Assembly: GCA_024277285.1 (NCBI GenBank)
Contig: JAJRVM010000365.1
Span: 1 to 32,386, forward strand
Source: Planctomycetota bacterium
GTDB lineage: Bacteria > Planctomycetota > Planctomycetia > Pirellulales > Pirellulaceae
Direction of reading: 5' to 3'
DNA length: 32,386 nucleotides
Under the pieces are notes generated by a model that was not told the origin of the DNA, searched no databases, and worked only from the letters and a program-made list of their open reading frames with translations. Both the position numbers and the translations under genes were made by a program. Every line of letters begins with the position of its first letter. The stretch's first letter is position 1. Below are positions 15,760-24,422 of this stretch, in pieces.

Positions 15760-16451
15760 AACCTCGGATTCTGGAAGTTAGAACGAAGGTCCTCAAAAAG
15801 AACGACGAGCTGGCACGGAGTATGCGAAATGGGTTCGTCGCATCGGGTGTTTTGGTCGTCAATTTGGTTTCCAGTCCAGGGACAGGAAAAACAAGGCTCC
15901 TGCAAATGACTTTGGCAGTCATGCACGCTGCCCATGGAAGAGTTGCGGCGATCGTCGGCGATCTGGAGACCGACAACGATGCGAGACGCTTGGCCGAGAG
16001 TGGTGCGCCGGTGCGTCAGATCATGACGCACGGATGTTGTCACCTTGAGGCGGACATGGTTCGAGAGCACCTGGAAGGGTGGGATCTTGACGACTACGAT
16101 TTCCTTTTCATCGAAAATGTTGGCAATCTGGTCTGTCCTACAAGCTGGGATTTGGGCGAGTCGCTTCGCGTCGCGATGCTCTCCGTCACCGAAGGAGAAG
16201 ACAAGCCGCTTAAGTATCCAGGGCTATTCAATACGGCGGATGTCGCGGTCATTACTAAAGTTGATCTGTCGGAACCTTGTGAATTCAGGCGAGATGTGGC
16301 ACGGAGGAATATCGAATCCGTCAGACCCGGGATGCGTGTGTTCGAAACGTCGGCTAAAACAGGGGTGGGCGTGGACGAATGGATCGATTTTCTACGGCAG
16401 CAGCGCGTGCGTCTGATCAGCGATCCGGGCCAACAGACGCCGCGTTGTTGA
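15756..16451 (+). CDS. hypB: Hydrogenase nickel incorporation GTPase HypB
   Basis: Encodes 231 residues starting at GTG 15756, which overlaps the hypA stop. HypB hydrolyses GTP to drive nickel insertion. The P-loop SSPGTGKT is at about 39-46, the switch-type segment FIENVGNLVCPTSWDLGE follows, and ITKVDL supplies the guanine-binding NKxD-like motif. The metal-site segment reads THGCCHLEADMV (C94, C95, H96). In the family this is usually GCHLDA with a further histidine, so the extra cysteine and the aspartate are atypical. There is no His-rich or CxxCGC N-terminus, so nickel storage is not expected. Confidence 0.96.
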   Translation: MKPRILEVRTKVLKKNDELARSMRNGFVASGVLVVNLVSSPGTGKTRLLQMTLAVMHAAHGRVAAIVGDLETDNDARRLAESGAPVRQIMTHGCCHLEADMVREHLEGWDLDDYDFLFIENVGNLVCPTSWDLGESLRVAMLSVTEGEDKPLKYPGLFNTADVAVITKVDLSEPCEFRRDVARRNIESVRPGMRVFETSAKTGVGVDEWIDFLRQQRVRLISDPGQQTPRC

Positions 16452-16490
16452 GCGTGAATAAATTGACGCCGGACAGAGGAGCATCGAGAA

Positions 16491-16772
16491 ATGTGTTTGG
16501 CCGTACCGGGGCAAGTCCTGGAAGTCTACGAAGAGAAGGGGACCCGAATGGGGAAAGTCGACTTTGGCGGAGTCGTCAAGAATGTCTGCCTGGCTTTCGT
16601 GCCTGAGGTCGGTGTGGGCGACTACACGATCGTACACGTCGGATTCGCGATTAGTCAGATCGACGAGGCACTCGCCCAAGAAACATTGCGCACGTTCGAG
16701 CAGTTGGGACGGTTGGAGGACGAGCTGGAAGCGTCCCGAGAACAAGGCGAAAACGATGAAGTTCTTGGATGA
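16491..16772 (+). CDS. hypC: Hydrogenase assembly chaperone HypC
   Basis: Encodes 93 residues. HypC carries the Fe(CN)2CO fragment with HypD and escorts the immature large subunit. The N-terminus MCLAVPGQV holds the essential Cys2 of the family, and [13 protein letters not shown] is the conserved barrel strand. A ribosome binding site AGAGGAG lies nine to ten bases upstream of ATG 16491. The last 17 bases overlap hypD. The charged C-terminal helix after residue 75 ([14 protein letters not shown]) is variable in the family. Confidence 0.96.
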   Translation: MCLAVPGQVLEVYEEKGTRMGKVDFGGVVKNVCLAFVPEVGVGDYTIVHVGFAISQIDEALAQETLRTFEQLGRLEDELEASREQGENDEVLG

Positions 16773-17862
16773 GTTTCGCAACGGCGAGAAAGCGAAAGCT
16801 CTGGTGGCCGAGATTCGCAAGATCGTGACCCGGCCGTGGGCGATCATGGAAGTCTGCGGCGGTCAGACTCACAGCATCATTCGTAATGGCATCGATCAGG
16901 TTCTTCCAGACCAGATCGAACTGATTCACGGACCCGGCTGCCCCGTTTGCGTCACTCCCCTGGAGGTGATCGACAAGGCCCTTGCTGTGGCGGCGATGCC
17001 TGGTGTGATCTTCTGCTCGTTCGGCGATATGCTGCGCGTGCCCGGTAGCTCACAAGACCTCTTTGGCGTAAGAAGCGCCGGCGGTGATGTGCGAGTTGTT
17101 TACTCGCCGTTGGACGCCGTCCGTATCGCACAGCAGCAACCCGAAAAACAGGTCGTCTTCTTTGCCATCGGATTCGAGACCACGGCGCCGGCTAACGCCA
17201 TGGCGATCAAGATGGCGAAGCAGCAACGTTTGTCAAATTTCTCGGCGCTCGTGTCCCATGTCTTGGTGCCTCCCGCAATCGAGGCCATTATGAGCTCGCC
17301 GGATAATCGTGTCCAAGCCTTTCTGGCGGCCGGACACGTTTGCAGCGTGATGGGTTACTGGCAGTATTCTCCGCTGGCCGAACAATACCAAGTCCCCTTA
17401 GTCATTACTGGATTTGAACCTCTTGATATTCTGGAAGGCATCCGGCGCGCTGTCTTGCTGCTAGAGTCCGGCGAGTCCAGGGTCGACAATGCGTACGAGC
17501 GCGTCGTTACCATGGAAGGTAACAAGCCTGCCCAAGGCGTCATCAACGAAGTGTTTTCCATCACGGATCGCGGCTGGCGAGGTATCGGTGTGATTTCCGA
17601 CAGCGGCTGGACACTAAGCGACGCTTACATAGAATTCGATGCAGAACGTCGATTTGCAGTTTCTGATATTCAGACGTGTGAGTCGTCGTTGTGTCTCAGC
17701 GGGCAGGTTTTGCAGGGCGCCATCAAGCCGAACCAATGCCCGGCATTCGGCAAGCCGTGTACGCCTCGCTCGCCGCTCGGCGCGACGATGGTTTCGACGG
17801 AGGGCGCGTGTGCTGCCTACTACAATTATGGTCGCCACTTGGAATCAGAGGCTCAGGTATGA
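16756..17862 (+). CDS. hypD: Hydrogenase formation protein HypD
   Basis: Encodes 368 residues from ATG 16756. AAGGCGA supplies the ribosome binding site, and the longer frame back to 16564 is a shadow of hypC. HypD is the iron-sulfur scaffold on which the iron gains its cyanide and CO ligands. The motifs [10 protein letters not shown] (C34), [11 protein letters not shown] (C62, C65) and [10 protein letters not shown] are intact. The C-terminal cysteines of the [4Fe-4S] site are also present, including [16 protein letters not shown] and [10 protein letters not shown]. It overlaps hypC by 17 bases and hypE by 4, which indicates tight translational coupling. Confidence 0.97.
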   Translation: MKFLDEFRNGEKAKALVAEIRKIVTRPWAIMEVCGGQTHSIIRNGIDQVLPDQIELIHGPGCPVCVTPLEVIDKALAVAAMPGVIFCSFGDMLRVPGSSQDLFGVRSAGGDVRVVYSPLDAVRIAQQQPEKQVVFFAIGFETTAPANAMAIKMAKQQRLSNFSALVSHVLVPPAIEAIMSSPDNRVQAFLAAGHVCSVMGYWQYSPLAEQYQVPLVITGFEPLDILEGIRRAVLLLESGESRVDNAYERVVTMEGNKPAQGVINEVFSITDRGWRGIGVISDSGWTLSDAYIEFDAERRFAVSDIQTCESSLCLSGQVLQGAIKPNQCPAFGKPCTPRSPLGATMVSTEGACAAYYNYGRHLESEAQV

Positions 17863-18938
17863 ACGAGGGCGAGGATCCGAACGGCGAGTCTCCGAATCTT
17901 GGCGGCTACACGTGCCCCGTTCCACTTCGAGACTACCCGAACGTTGTGCTCGGCCATGGGGGCGGAGGCAAGCTTTCGAGCGAGCTTGTCGAACACCTCT
18001 TTCTGCCTGCCTTCAATAACCAGCATCTCGCGAACCTGGGTGACTCCACCGTCCTACGGATTGGCGACCAGCGTTTCGCCTTTGCAACCGACTCGTTTGT
18101 CGTAAGGCCTCTGTTCTTTCCAGGCGGTTGCATTGGCGACTTGGCGGTGAACGGAACGGTCAACGATTTGGCGATGAGCGGCGCGAGGCCGCTGTACCTG
18201 AGTGCAGGCTTCATCGTCGAAGAAGGGTTTCCGATCGAGTCGCTTATTGAGGTCGCGAATCGGATGGGGAAAGCTGCTCGTCAGGCCGGCGTTGAGATCG
18301 TGACCGGTGACACGAAAGTCGTCGAAAAAGGGCACGGAGATGGGTGCTACATCAACACGTCCGGTATCGGCGTCGTACCCAGCGGGCTAGACATCACCGC
18401 TCATCAGGCCCAGCCCGGTGATGTCGTCGTTCTCAGTGGAACGGTGGGCGACCACGGGATGGCGATCATGAGTGTCCGCGAAGGGTTGGAGTTCGATGCC
18501 GAAATCGAGAGCGACAGCGCTGCACTCCATGGACTCGTCGATACGATGCTCGTCGCCTGTCCTCGCCTACGAACGCTACGCGACCCGACGCGTGGTGGTG
18601 TCGCCTCGTCGCTGAACGAAATCGCCGTGGCATCCAACGTCGGCATCGTACTCGAAGAATGCGCGATTCCCGTTAAGCCAGTCGTCCAATCGGCATGCGA
18701 GATTTTGGGACTTGACCCGCTGTTTGTCGCCAACGAAGGGAAGCTGATTGCGATTGTCCCTTCTTCGGACGCCGAGGCCACCGTCGCGGCGATGCGACAG
18801 CACGTGCACGGACGAGAGGCACGAATTATCGGTCGCGTCACCAGTGAGCATCCGAGCATGGTGGTCGCAAGAACGGCCATCGGCGCCACACGCGTCATCA
18901 CGATGCAGATTGGCGAGCAGTTGCCGCGCATCTGCTAG
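17859..18938 (+). CDS. hypE: Carbamoyl dehydratase HypE
   Basis: Encodes 359 residues from ATG 17859 (ATGA overlap with the hypD stop). HypE is an AIR-synthase-like ATPase that dehydrates the carbamoyl group on its terminal cysteine to a thiocyanate. The protein ends exactly in PRIC, the acceptor cysteine of the family. [52 protein letters not shown] and the [10 protein letters not shown] segment match the two PurM-type lobes. It is the last gene of the operon; a short hairpin and T tract follow at 18939-18976. Confidence 0.97.
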   Translation: MNEGEDPNGESPNLGGYTCPVPLRDYPNVVLGHGGGGKLSSELVEHLFLPAFNNQHLANLGDSTVLRIGDQRFAFATDSFVVRPLFFPGGCIGDLAVNGTVNDLAMSGARPLYLSAGFIVEEGFPIESLIEVANRMGKAARQAGVEIVTGDTKVVEKGHGDGCYINTSGIGVVPSGLDITAHQAQPGDVVVLSGTVGDHGMAIMSVREGLEFDAEIESDSAALHGLVDTMLVACPRLRTLRDPTRGGVASSLNEIAVASNVGIVLEECAIPVKPVVQSACEILGLDPLFVANEGKLIAIVPSSDAEATVAAMRQHVHGREARIIGRVTSEHPSMVVARTAIGATRVITMQIGEQLPRIC

Positions 18939-18976
18939 TCTTGCGCCGTAGCTGGACTCGCAAGAGTGCAGTTTTT
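18939..18976 (+). terminator. Weak hairpin-T tract after hypE
   Basis: TCTTGCG (18939-18945) pairs with CGCAAGA (18959-18965), a 7-bp stem with a 13-base loop. Five T residues follow after a short spacer (18972-18976). The stem starts at the base after the hypE stop. The stem is short and the T tract is displaced, so termination is uncertain. Confidence 0.35.
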
Positions 18977-19006
18977 CAAGAACCCCCATTCTTCGAAACA
19001 CTCGCC

Positions 19007-20566
19007 TCACTTCGCCTCACGGTTGATCGGTCGATAGGGTCCCAGTGCCGGCGCGGACAGAAACCAGTCTTCAGGCCGATTCTCGAGTCGCTTTCGATAG
19101 GATCGTTTCATGTTCTCTTCCCAAAATGCGTGAATCGACGGGTCTTCCGGCGTGCGTCCTTTGTCGTCGATGGCATCCATCCATCGATCCAATTCGAGAG
19201 AGAGGCGTGCCTTGACATCGGCATACTCAGCCGAATCGGCCAGGTTGTTGATCTCCCAAGGGTCCGCGGTAATGTCATACAGTTCTTCCGCCGGGCGATG
19301 ATCGGCCAGCAGTGCGGCGGGTGGCCCGTGGAGTTCACCGCGCGCGTGCAAGTCGCGCATCAGGCCTATGATTGGGTAGCTGTTTTCTTTATAGCGATTC
19401 AGTTGCAAGAAAGGACGTTCGGGATATTTGTTGCGAAGGTAACGATAGCGTTTGTCACGCACCGTTCGAATATTAAACACGGTCTCATCACCTCGGTCAC
19501 GTCCGGCAAACAGAAAGTCACGAGGCGCTTCCGCGTTCTCACCCAGGAACACGCGTCCTTGCATGGTGGCAGGTTTGTCGACGCCGGCCAGCGCCAGAGT
19601 CGTTGCCGTCAGGTCGATCGAGGCGATCAACTGGTCACTTATCGTTCCTCGCTGATAGCCACGCGGCGGTGCAGGGGCACCGTCACCTTCCGGCCAGTAG
19701 ATCACCAGTGGAATATGTAGGCCACTGTCGTACGGCCACTGCTTGCCACGAGGCATCGCGCGCCCGTGGTCACCCATGAAAATGACGACGGTGTTTTGCG
19801 CCAGACCATCTCGCTCCAACAGATCGAGAATGAATGCCACTTTTCTGTCGGCTGCCATCACCGTGTTCAAATACTGGGCCCAGACGGCTCGCGTTACGTC
19901 GTGGTCCGGATAGTACGGTGGGAGGATGACTTTCTTCGGATCCGCTCGCCGATCGATCTGTTCGTGCGACGTGTTCCAGGCCTTGCCACGATGAGTTTCA
20001 GAGAAGTTCACCTGGGCATAGAACGGTTGGTTGTCTTTCAGTTGGTCCCATTGATCGGAATCAAACGGACGTTTTCCCTTGGGATACGCAAAATTCCAAT
20101 CCGTTTTTCCAGTGCCTCGGAAGAACTTAGCCGCTTTCGAGTCGTCGGTCAGCTTGCGGATGTTCGCCGTCGAATATCCGGCTGAACGAAGCCAATCGGT
20201 AATCGCTCGGACGTCGTCGGGCAGTGGGTTGCCGCCGTCGCGGTGCGAGCGATGGTTTTGTGCGTCGATCGCCATCGCGTACATTCCCGTCATGAAAGAC
20301 GAGCGGCTTGTCGAGCAAACTGGCGTGACGGTGAACGCGTTGCGGTACAGGACGCCGTGCTGTGCCAGACGATCGATCGCCGGTGTCCAAACCTCCGGCG
20401 TGCCATAGCAACCCAGTTCGGGCCCCATGTCTTCGGTGATGATCCACAGGATGTTCGGGCGTTCATCGGCAAGGCCGATCGCCGAAGGCATGCTCTGCAC
20501 GGACACGGTCACAACAAAAAAGAGTCGCAGGGCCAGACGGACAAGTTCGTCGCGGTGGAAAGTCAT
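19007..20566 (-). CDS. Secreted type I sulfatase with atypical CSTSR motif
   Basis: Encodes 519 residues from ATG 20566 (AAGG seven bases upstream). A signal peptide (hydrophobic LALRLFFVVTVSVQSM) precedes RPNILWIITEDMGPELGCYG, the usual N-terminal metal-binding strand. Sulfatases hydrolyse sulfate esters with a formylglycine made from Cys or Ser in C-x-P/A-x-R. Here the site is CSTSR (C84-R88), so Thr replaces Pro/Ala. The rest of the active-site framework is present: SRSSFMTGMY, FMGDHGRAMPRG (metal-binding D and H) and a C-terminal DPWEINNLAD segment. The gene lies 47 bases downstream of a Gfo/Idh oxidoreductase in the same direction, so both may act on one sulfated sugar. The substrate class cannot be assigned from sequence. 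Confidence 0.92.
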   Translation of the reverse strand: MTFHRDELVRLALRLFFVVTVSVQSMPSAIGLADERPNILWIITEDMGPELGCYGTPEVWTPAIDRLAQHGVLYRNAFTVTPVCSTSRSSFMTGMYAMAIDAQNHRSHRDGGNPLPDDVRAITDWLRSAGYSTANIRKLTDDSKAAKFFRGTGKTDWNFAYPKGKRPFDSDQWDQLKDNQPFYAQVNFSETHRGKAWNTSHEQIDRRADPKKVILPPYYPDHDVTRAVWAQYLNTVMAADRKVAFILDLLERDGLAQNTVVIFMGDHGRAMPRGKQWPYDSGLHIPLVIYWPEGDGAPAPPRGYQRGTISDQLIASIDLTATTLALAGVDKPATMQGRVFLGENAEAPRDFLFAGRDRGDETVFNIRTVRDKRYRYLRNKYPERPFLQLNRYKENSYPIIGLMRDLHARGELHGPPAALLADHRPAEELYDITADPWEINNLADSAEYADVKARLSLELDRWMDAIDDKGRTPEDPSIHAFWEENMKRSYRKRLENRPEDWFLSAPALGPYRPINREAK

Positions 20567-20613
20567 ACTTGAACCTTGTTGAATACAGGATGCGTGCGGT
20601 GTCGCCGCACCGT

Positions 20614-22026
20614 CTATTTGAGCTCCCAGCCCGGTCGGTACGTACCGTTAATGATGACGTCCGCGTCGGCGATGCCGGGAGCCTTCATCTGTTCGAAGTC
20701 CCATCGGATCACTTCACCCGTACGCAGCGCGAGCAGTCCGAGCAACGTGATCTCGGTTAGTTTGGCGCCGTACTCGAAATTACTGCTGGCCGGAGGTCCG
20801 CCCTTGATCGCATCGATCCAGTCGCGATGGTGACCTTTGGACCGCGGGAGGGTCTTCTCGGGTTGCGTGACGGATTCACGTTGAGATTCGGGGTAGATCG
20901 TAGGAGTGCGGTCAGCCCCGGCGCAGACGATCACACCGCGCGTGCCGACAAACATCACTCCGCGGCTTGGCAACGAGCGGTCGCCCGGCATCGCCGCCGG
21001 CCTCTTCGGCATCAAGCCGCCGCTGTACCACGTGATCGTCACCGGAGGGCGATCGCCGCGCGCTGCAAAATCAAAGTACCCGATTTCACCGTAAGGAGCC
21101 ATCGATGCATCCGATCGCCCGGCAGGGTGCATTTCTACGGTGGTCGGAGCACGAAGGTCAAGGGCCCAAACCGACGAGTCGAGATCATGACATCCGAAGT
21201 CACCGAGCGCACCGCAGCCGAACATCCAGAATTCTCGCCACGAGACGGGGGCGTAAGCGCTGTTGAATTGGGGCGGTTCTCGCGGACCACACCAAAGGTC
21301 CCAATTCAATCCCTTCGGAATGGGTTGGCCGGTCGACGGCTTCGCCTGAAGCTCTGGATTCCATCGCATCGCGGGAACCCACGCGTGGACCGCGTGGACG
21401 TCACCAATCGCTTTCGCCCAAATTAACTCGCATGTTTGGCGGATACCTTCGGTCGAATGTCCTTGATTGCCCAACTGAGTTGCGACGCCGGTCTCTTTGG
21501 CAACTCTCGCGACCTGGCGAGCTTCGGCGATGTTGTGCGTCAGGGGCTTTTCGCAATAGACGTGCTTGCCGGCACGCATGGCTGCGAGCGAAACGGTCGC
21601 GTGCAAGTGGTCGGGTGTCGCGCACAGCACCGCATCCAAGCCGCTCTCTTGTTCAAGCATCTTACGAAAGTCTTCATGCTGACGGCACTCGAATCCAGAT
21701 TGCGTCCGACCAAAGTGTCTTTCGATTTCTGCGCACGTCGGCCATCGACCCGCCTGACCCCCGTAGTAGAATCTACTCAAGTCCCAATGTTCCGCAGGAT
21801 CGGCGACGGCTACAACGCGAACGTCAGGCAGCTTCATCAATTCACGTGCGTTTTGCAATCCGCGACCGCCGGCGCCCACCAAGGCTACGTTCACGGAGTC
21901 GCTTGGCGCAACGTGTCGTGGGCCTCCCAAGACGTGGGGCGGAACAATGGAAATGGCCGCTGATCCTATGGTGGCCTGAAGGAACTTGCGTCGTGTTGCT
22001 AAGTCGGACTTCTGATGTTGTCGCAT
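20614..22026 (-). CDS. Tat-exported Gfo/Idh/MocA-family oxidoreductase
   Basis: Encodes 470 residues. TRRKFLQAT (11-19) is a twin-arginine signal followed by a short hydrophobic stretch. VALVGAGGRG (47-56) is the Rossmann NAD(P)-binding motif, and CEKP (158-161) is the family signature with the catalytic-region lysine. The C-terminal half has WDLWCGPREPPQ and GDFGCHDLD, typical of planctomycete members. By family it oxidises a sugar or cyclitol hydroxyl with a tightly held nicotinamide cofactor. It is probably the first gene of a two-gene unit with the sulfatase. The substrate is unknown. Confidence 0.9.
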   Translation of the reverse strand: MRQHQKSDLATRRKFLQATIGSAAISIVPPHVLGGPRHVAPSDSVNVALVGAGGRGLQNARELMKLPDVRVVAVADPAEHWDLSRFYYGGQAGRWPTCAEIERHFGRTQSGFECRQHEDFRKMLEQESGLDAVLCATPDHLHATVSLAAMRAGKHVYCEKPLTHNIAEARQVARVAKETGVATQLGNQGHSTEGIRQTCELIWAKAIGDVHAVHAWVPAMRWNPELQAKPSTGQPIPKGLNWDLWCGPREPPQFNSAYAPVSWREFWMFGCGALGDFGCHDLDSSVWALDLRAPTTVEMHPAGRSDASMAPYGEIGYFDFAARGDRPPVTITWYSGGLMPKRPAAMPGDRSLPSRGVMFVGTRGVIVCAGADRTPTIYPESQRESVTQPEKTLPRSKGHHRDWIDAIKGGPPASSNFEYGAKLTEITLLGLLALRTGEVIRWDFEQMKAPGIADADVIINGTYRPGWELK

Positions 22027-22296
22027 GACTCACCTTTCTAATGCTCGGCTCTGTCAAAGCACTCGCCACCGTCCATATGATACCCCAACTCACGACATCA
22101 TGCCGCTGCCCGACAACGTGGTGGAATATCGTCCGGCGCCAGCGTACAATGTCACGACAGTCGTAGCAGGATTCGCAAGGATTCAGAGAGTTGGCCTAAT
22201 CCGACCGAATTCGCGCGAATCCGGCTGCCAGGAACTTCAGCTCGAGTCGTTGGTTGAGGTATGGCATGCAAGAATCCGTTGACGTCAGGTATTTTG
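22027..22296. other. Divergent promoter region with a 12-bp palindrome
   Basis: This lies between the minus-strand Gfo/Idh gene and the plus-strand isomerase operon. The perfect palindrome ATTCGCGCGAAT sits at 22209-22220, about 75 bases before the isomerase start. It could be a regulator site for either gene. No gene is seen here, and the short frame starting at ATG 22261 is judged a false extension. Confidence 0.4.
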
Positions 22297-23247
22297 ATGG
22301 CACGATCATTTGAATCTCTTAGCCGAAGAAGCATGCTCGTTCGGACTGCCCGTAGCATTACGGGCGTATCCGTGTTGGGACTGCTCCAATCGACCGTCCA
22401 CGCGGATAGCGCCGGTGAGGCGACCGAATTTCCAATCGCTTGTATGACGTTGCCTTATTCGCAGTTTCCGTTGAGGCGAGCGCTGAGTGGCATTCGGTCC
22501 GCCGGTTATCGGTTCGTGGCGTGGGGGACGTCCCATCGCGAATCACCCGGTGGCGAACGCGTACCGGTGATGCCGACGGATGCCCCGCCTAAGAAGGCCC
22601 GCGAGCTGGCGAGACAGTGTCGCGACATCGGACTCGAACCGTTGATGATGTTTTCGACAATCTATCCCGAGGCCGAAAACGGTTTGGAAGTCCTGACGCG
22701 ACGCATCGAGCAGGCGAGTGCCGCTCGTATCCCGCAGGTACTGACGTTCGGGCACACCAAGGGAGGGAACCGCAAGGTGTGGATCGAACGTTTTACTAAA
22801 CTCGGTCCAATCGCTCGTGACAACGGAGTGTTGTTAGTGGTCAAGCAGCACGGCGGGGCAACGGGAACCGGCGAAGCTTGTGCCGAGATCATTCGTGAAG
22901 TGGATGATGCAGGTATCAAAGTGAATTACGATGCCGGTAACGTCATGGATTATCTGGACGTCGATCCGATTCCTGACATCAAGAAGTGTGCTGACGTTGT
23001 TCATAGTTTTTGCATGAAGGATCATCGTAACTGGCCAGTGGACGAAGACTGTGCTCCCGGGCTCGGCGAAATTGATCACTACCGCTTGCTAGGTCCCGTT
23101 GCGCGGACCGGTCGCACGATTCCGCTTTGCTGCGAAAATATCTTCGCACCTGGCGTGCCTCGCCCGAAAACGCCCGAAGGTGTTGACGACTTGGCTAGGC
23201 GGGTGCGTGAGTTTCTGGAGACAGTGACGGCCGGTTTAACGGTATGA
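22297..23247 (+). CDS. Tat-exported TIM-barrel sugar isomerase/epimerase
   Basis: Encodes 316 residues from ATG 22297, favoured because CAGG lies seven bases upstream; ATG 22261 is in frame. LSRRSMLVRTARS (8-20) is a twin-arginine signal. The fold is the xylose isomerase-like (AP endonuclease 2) TIM barrel with the expected metal-ligand segments VVKQHGG, VNYDAGNVMDY, FCMKDHRNW and CCENIF. Family members isomerise or epimerise free or phosphorylated sugars, or act as sugar lyases. It opens an operon with DUF1080, Gfo/Idh and PIG-L genes, so it likely handles an oxidised sugar released outside the cytoplasm. Its stop codon falls inside a 15-bp tandem repeat. Confidence 0.85.
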   Translation: MARSFESLSRRSMLVRTARSITGVSVLGLLQSTVHADSAGEATEFPIACMTLPYSQFPLRRALSGIRSAGYRFVAWGTSHRESPGGERVPVMPTDAPPKKARELARQCRDIGLEPLMMFSTIYPEAENGLEVLTRRIEQASAARIPQVLTFGHTKGGNRKVWIERFTKLGPIARDNGVLLVVKQHGGATGTGEACAEIIREVDDAGIKVNYDAGNVMDYLDVDPIPDIKKCADVVHSFCMKDHRNWPVDEDCAPGLGEIDHYRLLGPVARTGRTIPLCCENIFAPGVPRPKTPEGVDDLARRVREFLETVTAGLTV

Positions 23248-23300
23248 CGCGTGACCGTATGACGTGTGACCGTATGACGTGTGACGGTATGACACGAAAC
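23241..23300. repeat. 15-bp tandem repeat, four units
   Basis: Units GGTATGACGCGTGAC, CGTATGACGTGTGAC, CGTATGACGTGTGAC and a diverged GGTATGACACGAAAC run end to end. The first contains the isomerase stop codon TGA (23245-23247). The array fills much of the gap before the DUF1080 gene. Confidence 0.85.
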
Positions 23301-23348
23301 GATTGAGTCCCTGGGATCGACACAATGCTTGTGCATGTAAGAAGGCGT

Positions 23349-24422
23349 ATGGAACTTATTGCGGAAGCGGCAGCGGTGAGTTCGTCGTACGATGGGCATT
23401 CCTGCCCGTCGAGTTCCACTGCAAATACCACTGCAACGGCCGGAGACGTCCATCGTACGCGGTTGGCCCGAACGTTTGGCCCGCCGATGGTCGTTACCGC
23501 GACGGTTGTTACCGCGATGGTCGTTACCGCGATGGTTGCGATATTCGTCGTAAACGCCGCTGAGGGGCGATGTGACGAGTCGTTAGTCGATGAGCCGTTA
23601 GTCGAAGAGTCGCTAGGCGAAGGAGTGGGCGCGATCGAGCCCAAACAGCAGGCAATTCGGCCGTTCAACGGACATGACTTGAGCGGCTTTACCAAGTGGT
23701 TGCAAGAGACCAAGCACGATGACCCTCAGTCGGACTATCGTGTCACCGACGGAATCATTCACATCGGTGGGCGTGGAATGGGATATCTGGCGACGGTCGA
23801 TGCGTACAAGAATTACCACCTGAGCCTCGAATATAAGTGGGGTCAACGCACGGACGGGTCGAAGTACGTCCGGAATTCGGGGATTCTGCTCCACGCGACC
23901 GGGCCCCACGGAAACGCACGCGGGATCTGGATGGCATCCGTAGAATGTCAGCTCGCACAAGGCTGTGAGGGCGACTTGATCGTTATTCGTGGTGAGGATC
24001 AATTGGGCAACGAAATCCCCGTGACGATTACCAGCGATACACGAATCGCCAACGACGATCGTACTCGCTGGGACCCGAAAGGCGAGGTGACGGAGTATTC
24101 TGGGAAACAGTTCTGGTGGTCGAATCACGAGGCCGGTTTCGAAGAACTGCGCGACACACGCGGCAAGGATGATGTCGCCAGTCCGCTGGGTGAGTGGACA
24201 AAGGTCGAGTGTATTTGTTCTGGAAGTCGAATCACCATCAAGATCAACGGAACGACGGTCAACGAGTGTTACAACGTGTTTCCAGCGGCGGGGAAGATCC
24301 TGCTGGAGAACGAAAAGAATGAGATTTACTACCGCAACATCGAAATCCGACCGCTGGTGGAGGCGGAATTGAACGACAAGGCACCGAGCGATCGGACAAC
24401 CGAGGAAAAGAGGAATCGATGA
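23349..24422 (+). CDS. DUF1080 protein (3-keto-glycoside lyase/hydrolase-like)
   Basis: Encodes 357 residues if it starts at ATG 23349 (AAGAAGG three bases upstream); ATG 23325 and ATG 23487 are alternatives. The catalytic domain starts near IRPFNGHDLSGFTKW and has DYRVTDGIIHIGGRGMGYL, SGILLHATGP and a C-terminal ILLENEKNEIYYRNIEIRPL, all typical of DUF1080 (concanavalin-like beta-jellyroll). Family members I recall cleave 3-keto-glycosides. The first 80 or so residues are unusual: a hydrophobic VTATVVTAMVVTAMVAIFVV stretch and a SLVDEPLVEESLGEG stretch are both encoded by 15-bp repeats, and an interspersed palindrome lies upstream. The hydrophobic part may serve as signal or anchor. It overlaps the next gene by four bases. 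Confidence 0.85.
   Translation: MELIAEAAAVSSSYDGHSCPSSSTANTTATAGDVHRTRLARTFGPPMVVTATVVTAMVVTAMVAIFVVNAAEGRCDESLVDEPLVEESLGEGVGAIEPKQQAIRPFNGHDLSGFTKWLQETKHDDPQSDYRVTDGIIHIGGRGMGYLATVDAYKNYHLSLEYKWGQRTDGSKYVRNSGILLHATGPHGNARGIWMASVECQLAQGCEGDLIVIRGEDQLGNEIPVTITSDTRIANDDRTRWDPKGEVTEYSGKQFWWSNHEAGFEELRDTRGKDDVASPLGEWTKVECICSGSRITIKINGTTVNECYNVFPAAGKILLENEKNEIYYRNIEIRPLVEAELNDKAPSDRTTEEKRNR
23386..23459. repeat. Interspersed palindromic repeat at the 5' end of the DUF1080 frame
   Basis: CGTACGATGG (23386-23395) and its exact reverse complement CCATCGTACG (23450-23459) enclose 54 bases. A small internal hairpin, GATGGGCA/TGCCCGTC, lies at 23391-23410 with one mismatch. The DNA lies in a part of the open frame that shows no family resemblance, so it may be a repeat that invaded the gene's 5' end. 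Confidence 0.6.
23490..23534. repeat. 15-bp coding tandem repeat encoding VVTA(T/M)
   Basis: Three units with core GTCGTTACCGCGATG (23490-23504, 23505-23519, 23520-23534) encode the hydrophobic pentapeptide VVTAT/VVTAM. A fourth, degenerate unit follows. This makes up most of the membrane-type segment of the DUF1080 protein. Confidence 0.85.
23577..23621. repeat. 15-bp coding tandem repeat encoding E(S/P)LV(D/E)
   Basis: Three units with core GAGTCGTTAGTCGAT (23577-23591, 23592-23606, 23607-23621) encode ESLVD, EPLVE and ESLGE. They form an acidic linker just after the hydrophobic segment. The period equals that of the two other arrays nearby, but the sequence is different. Confidence 0.85.

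Noticed and set aside
23241..23300. CRISPR-like short repeat array
   Set aside because: The units are contiguous 15-mers with no spacers and there are no cas genes.
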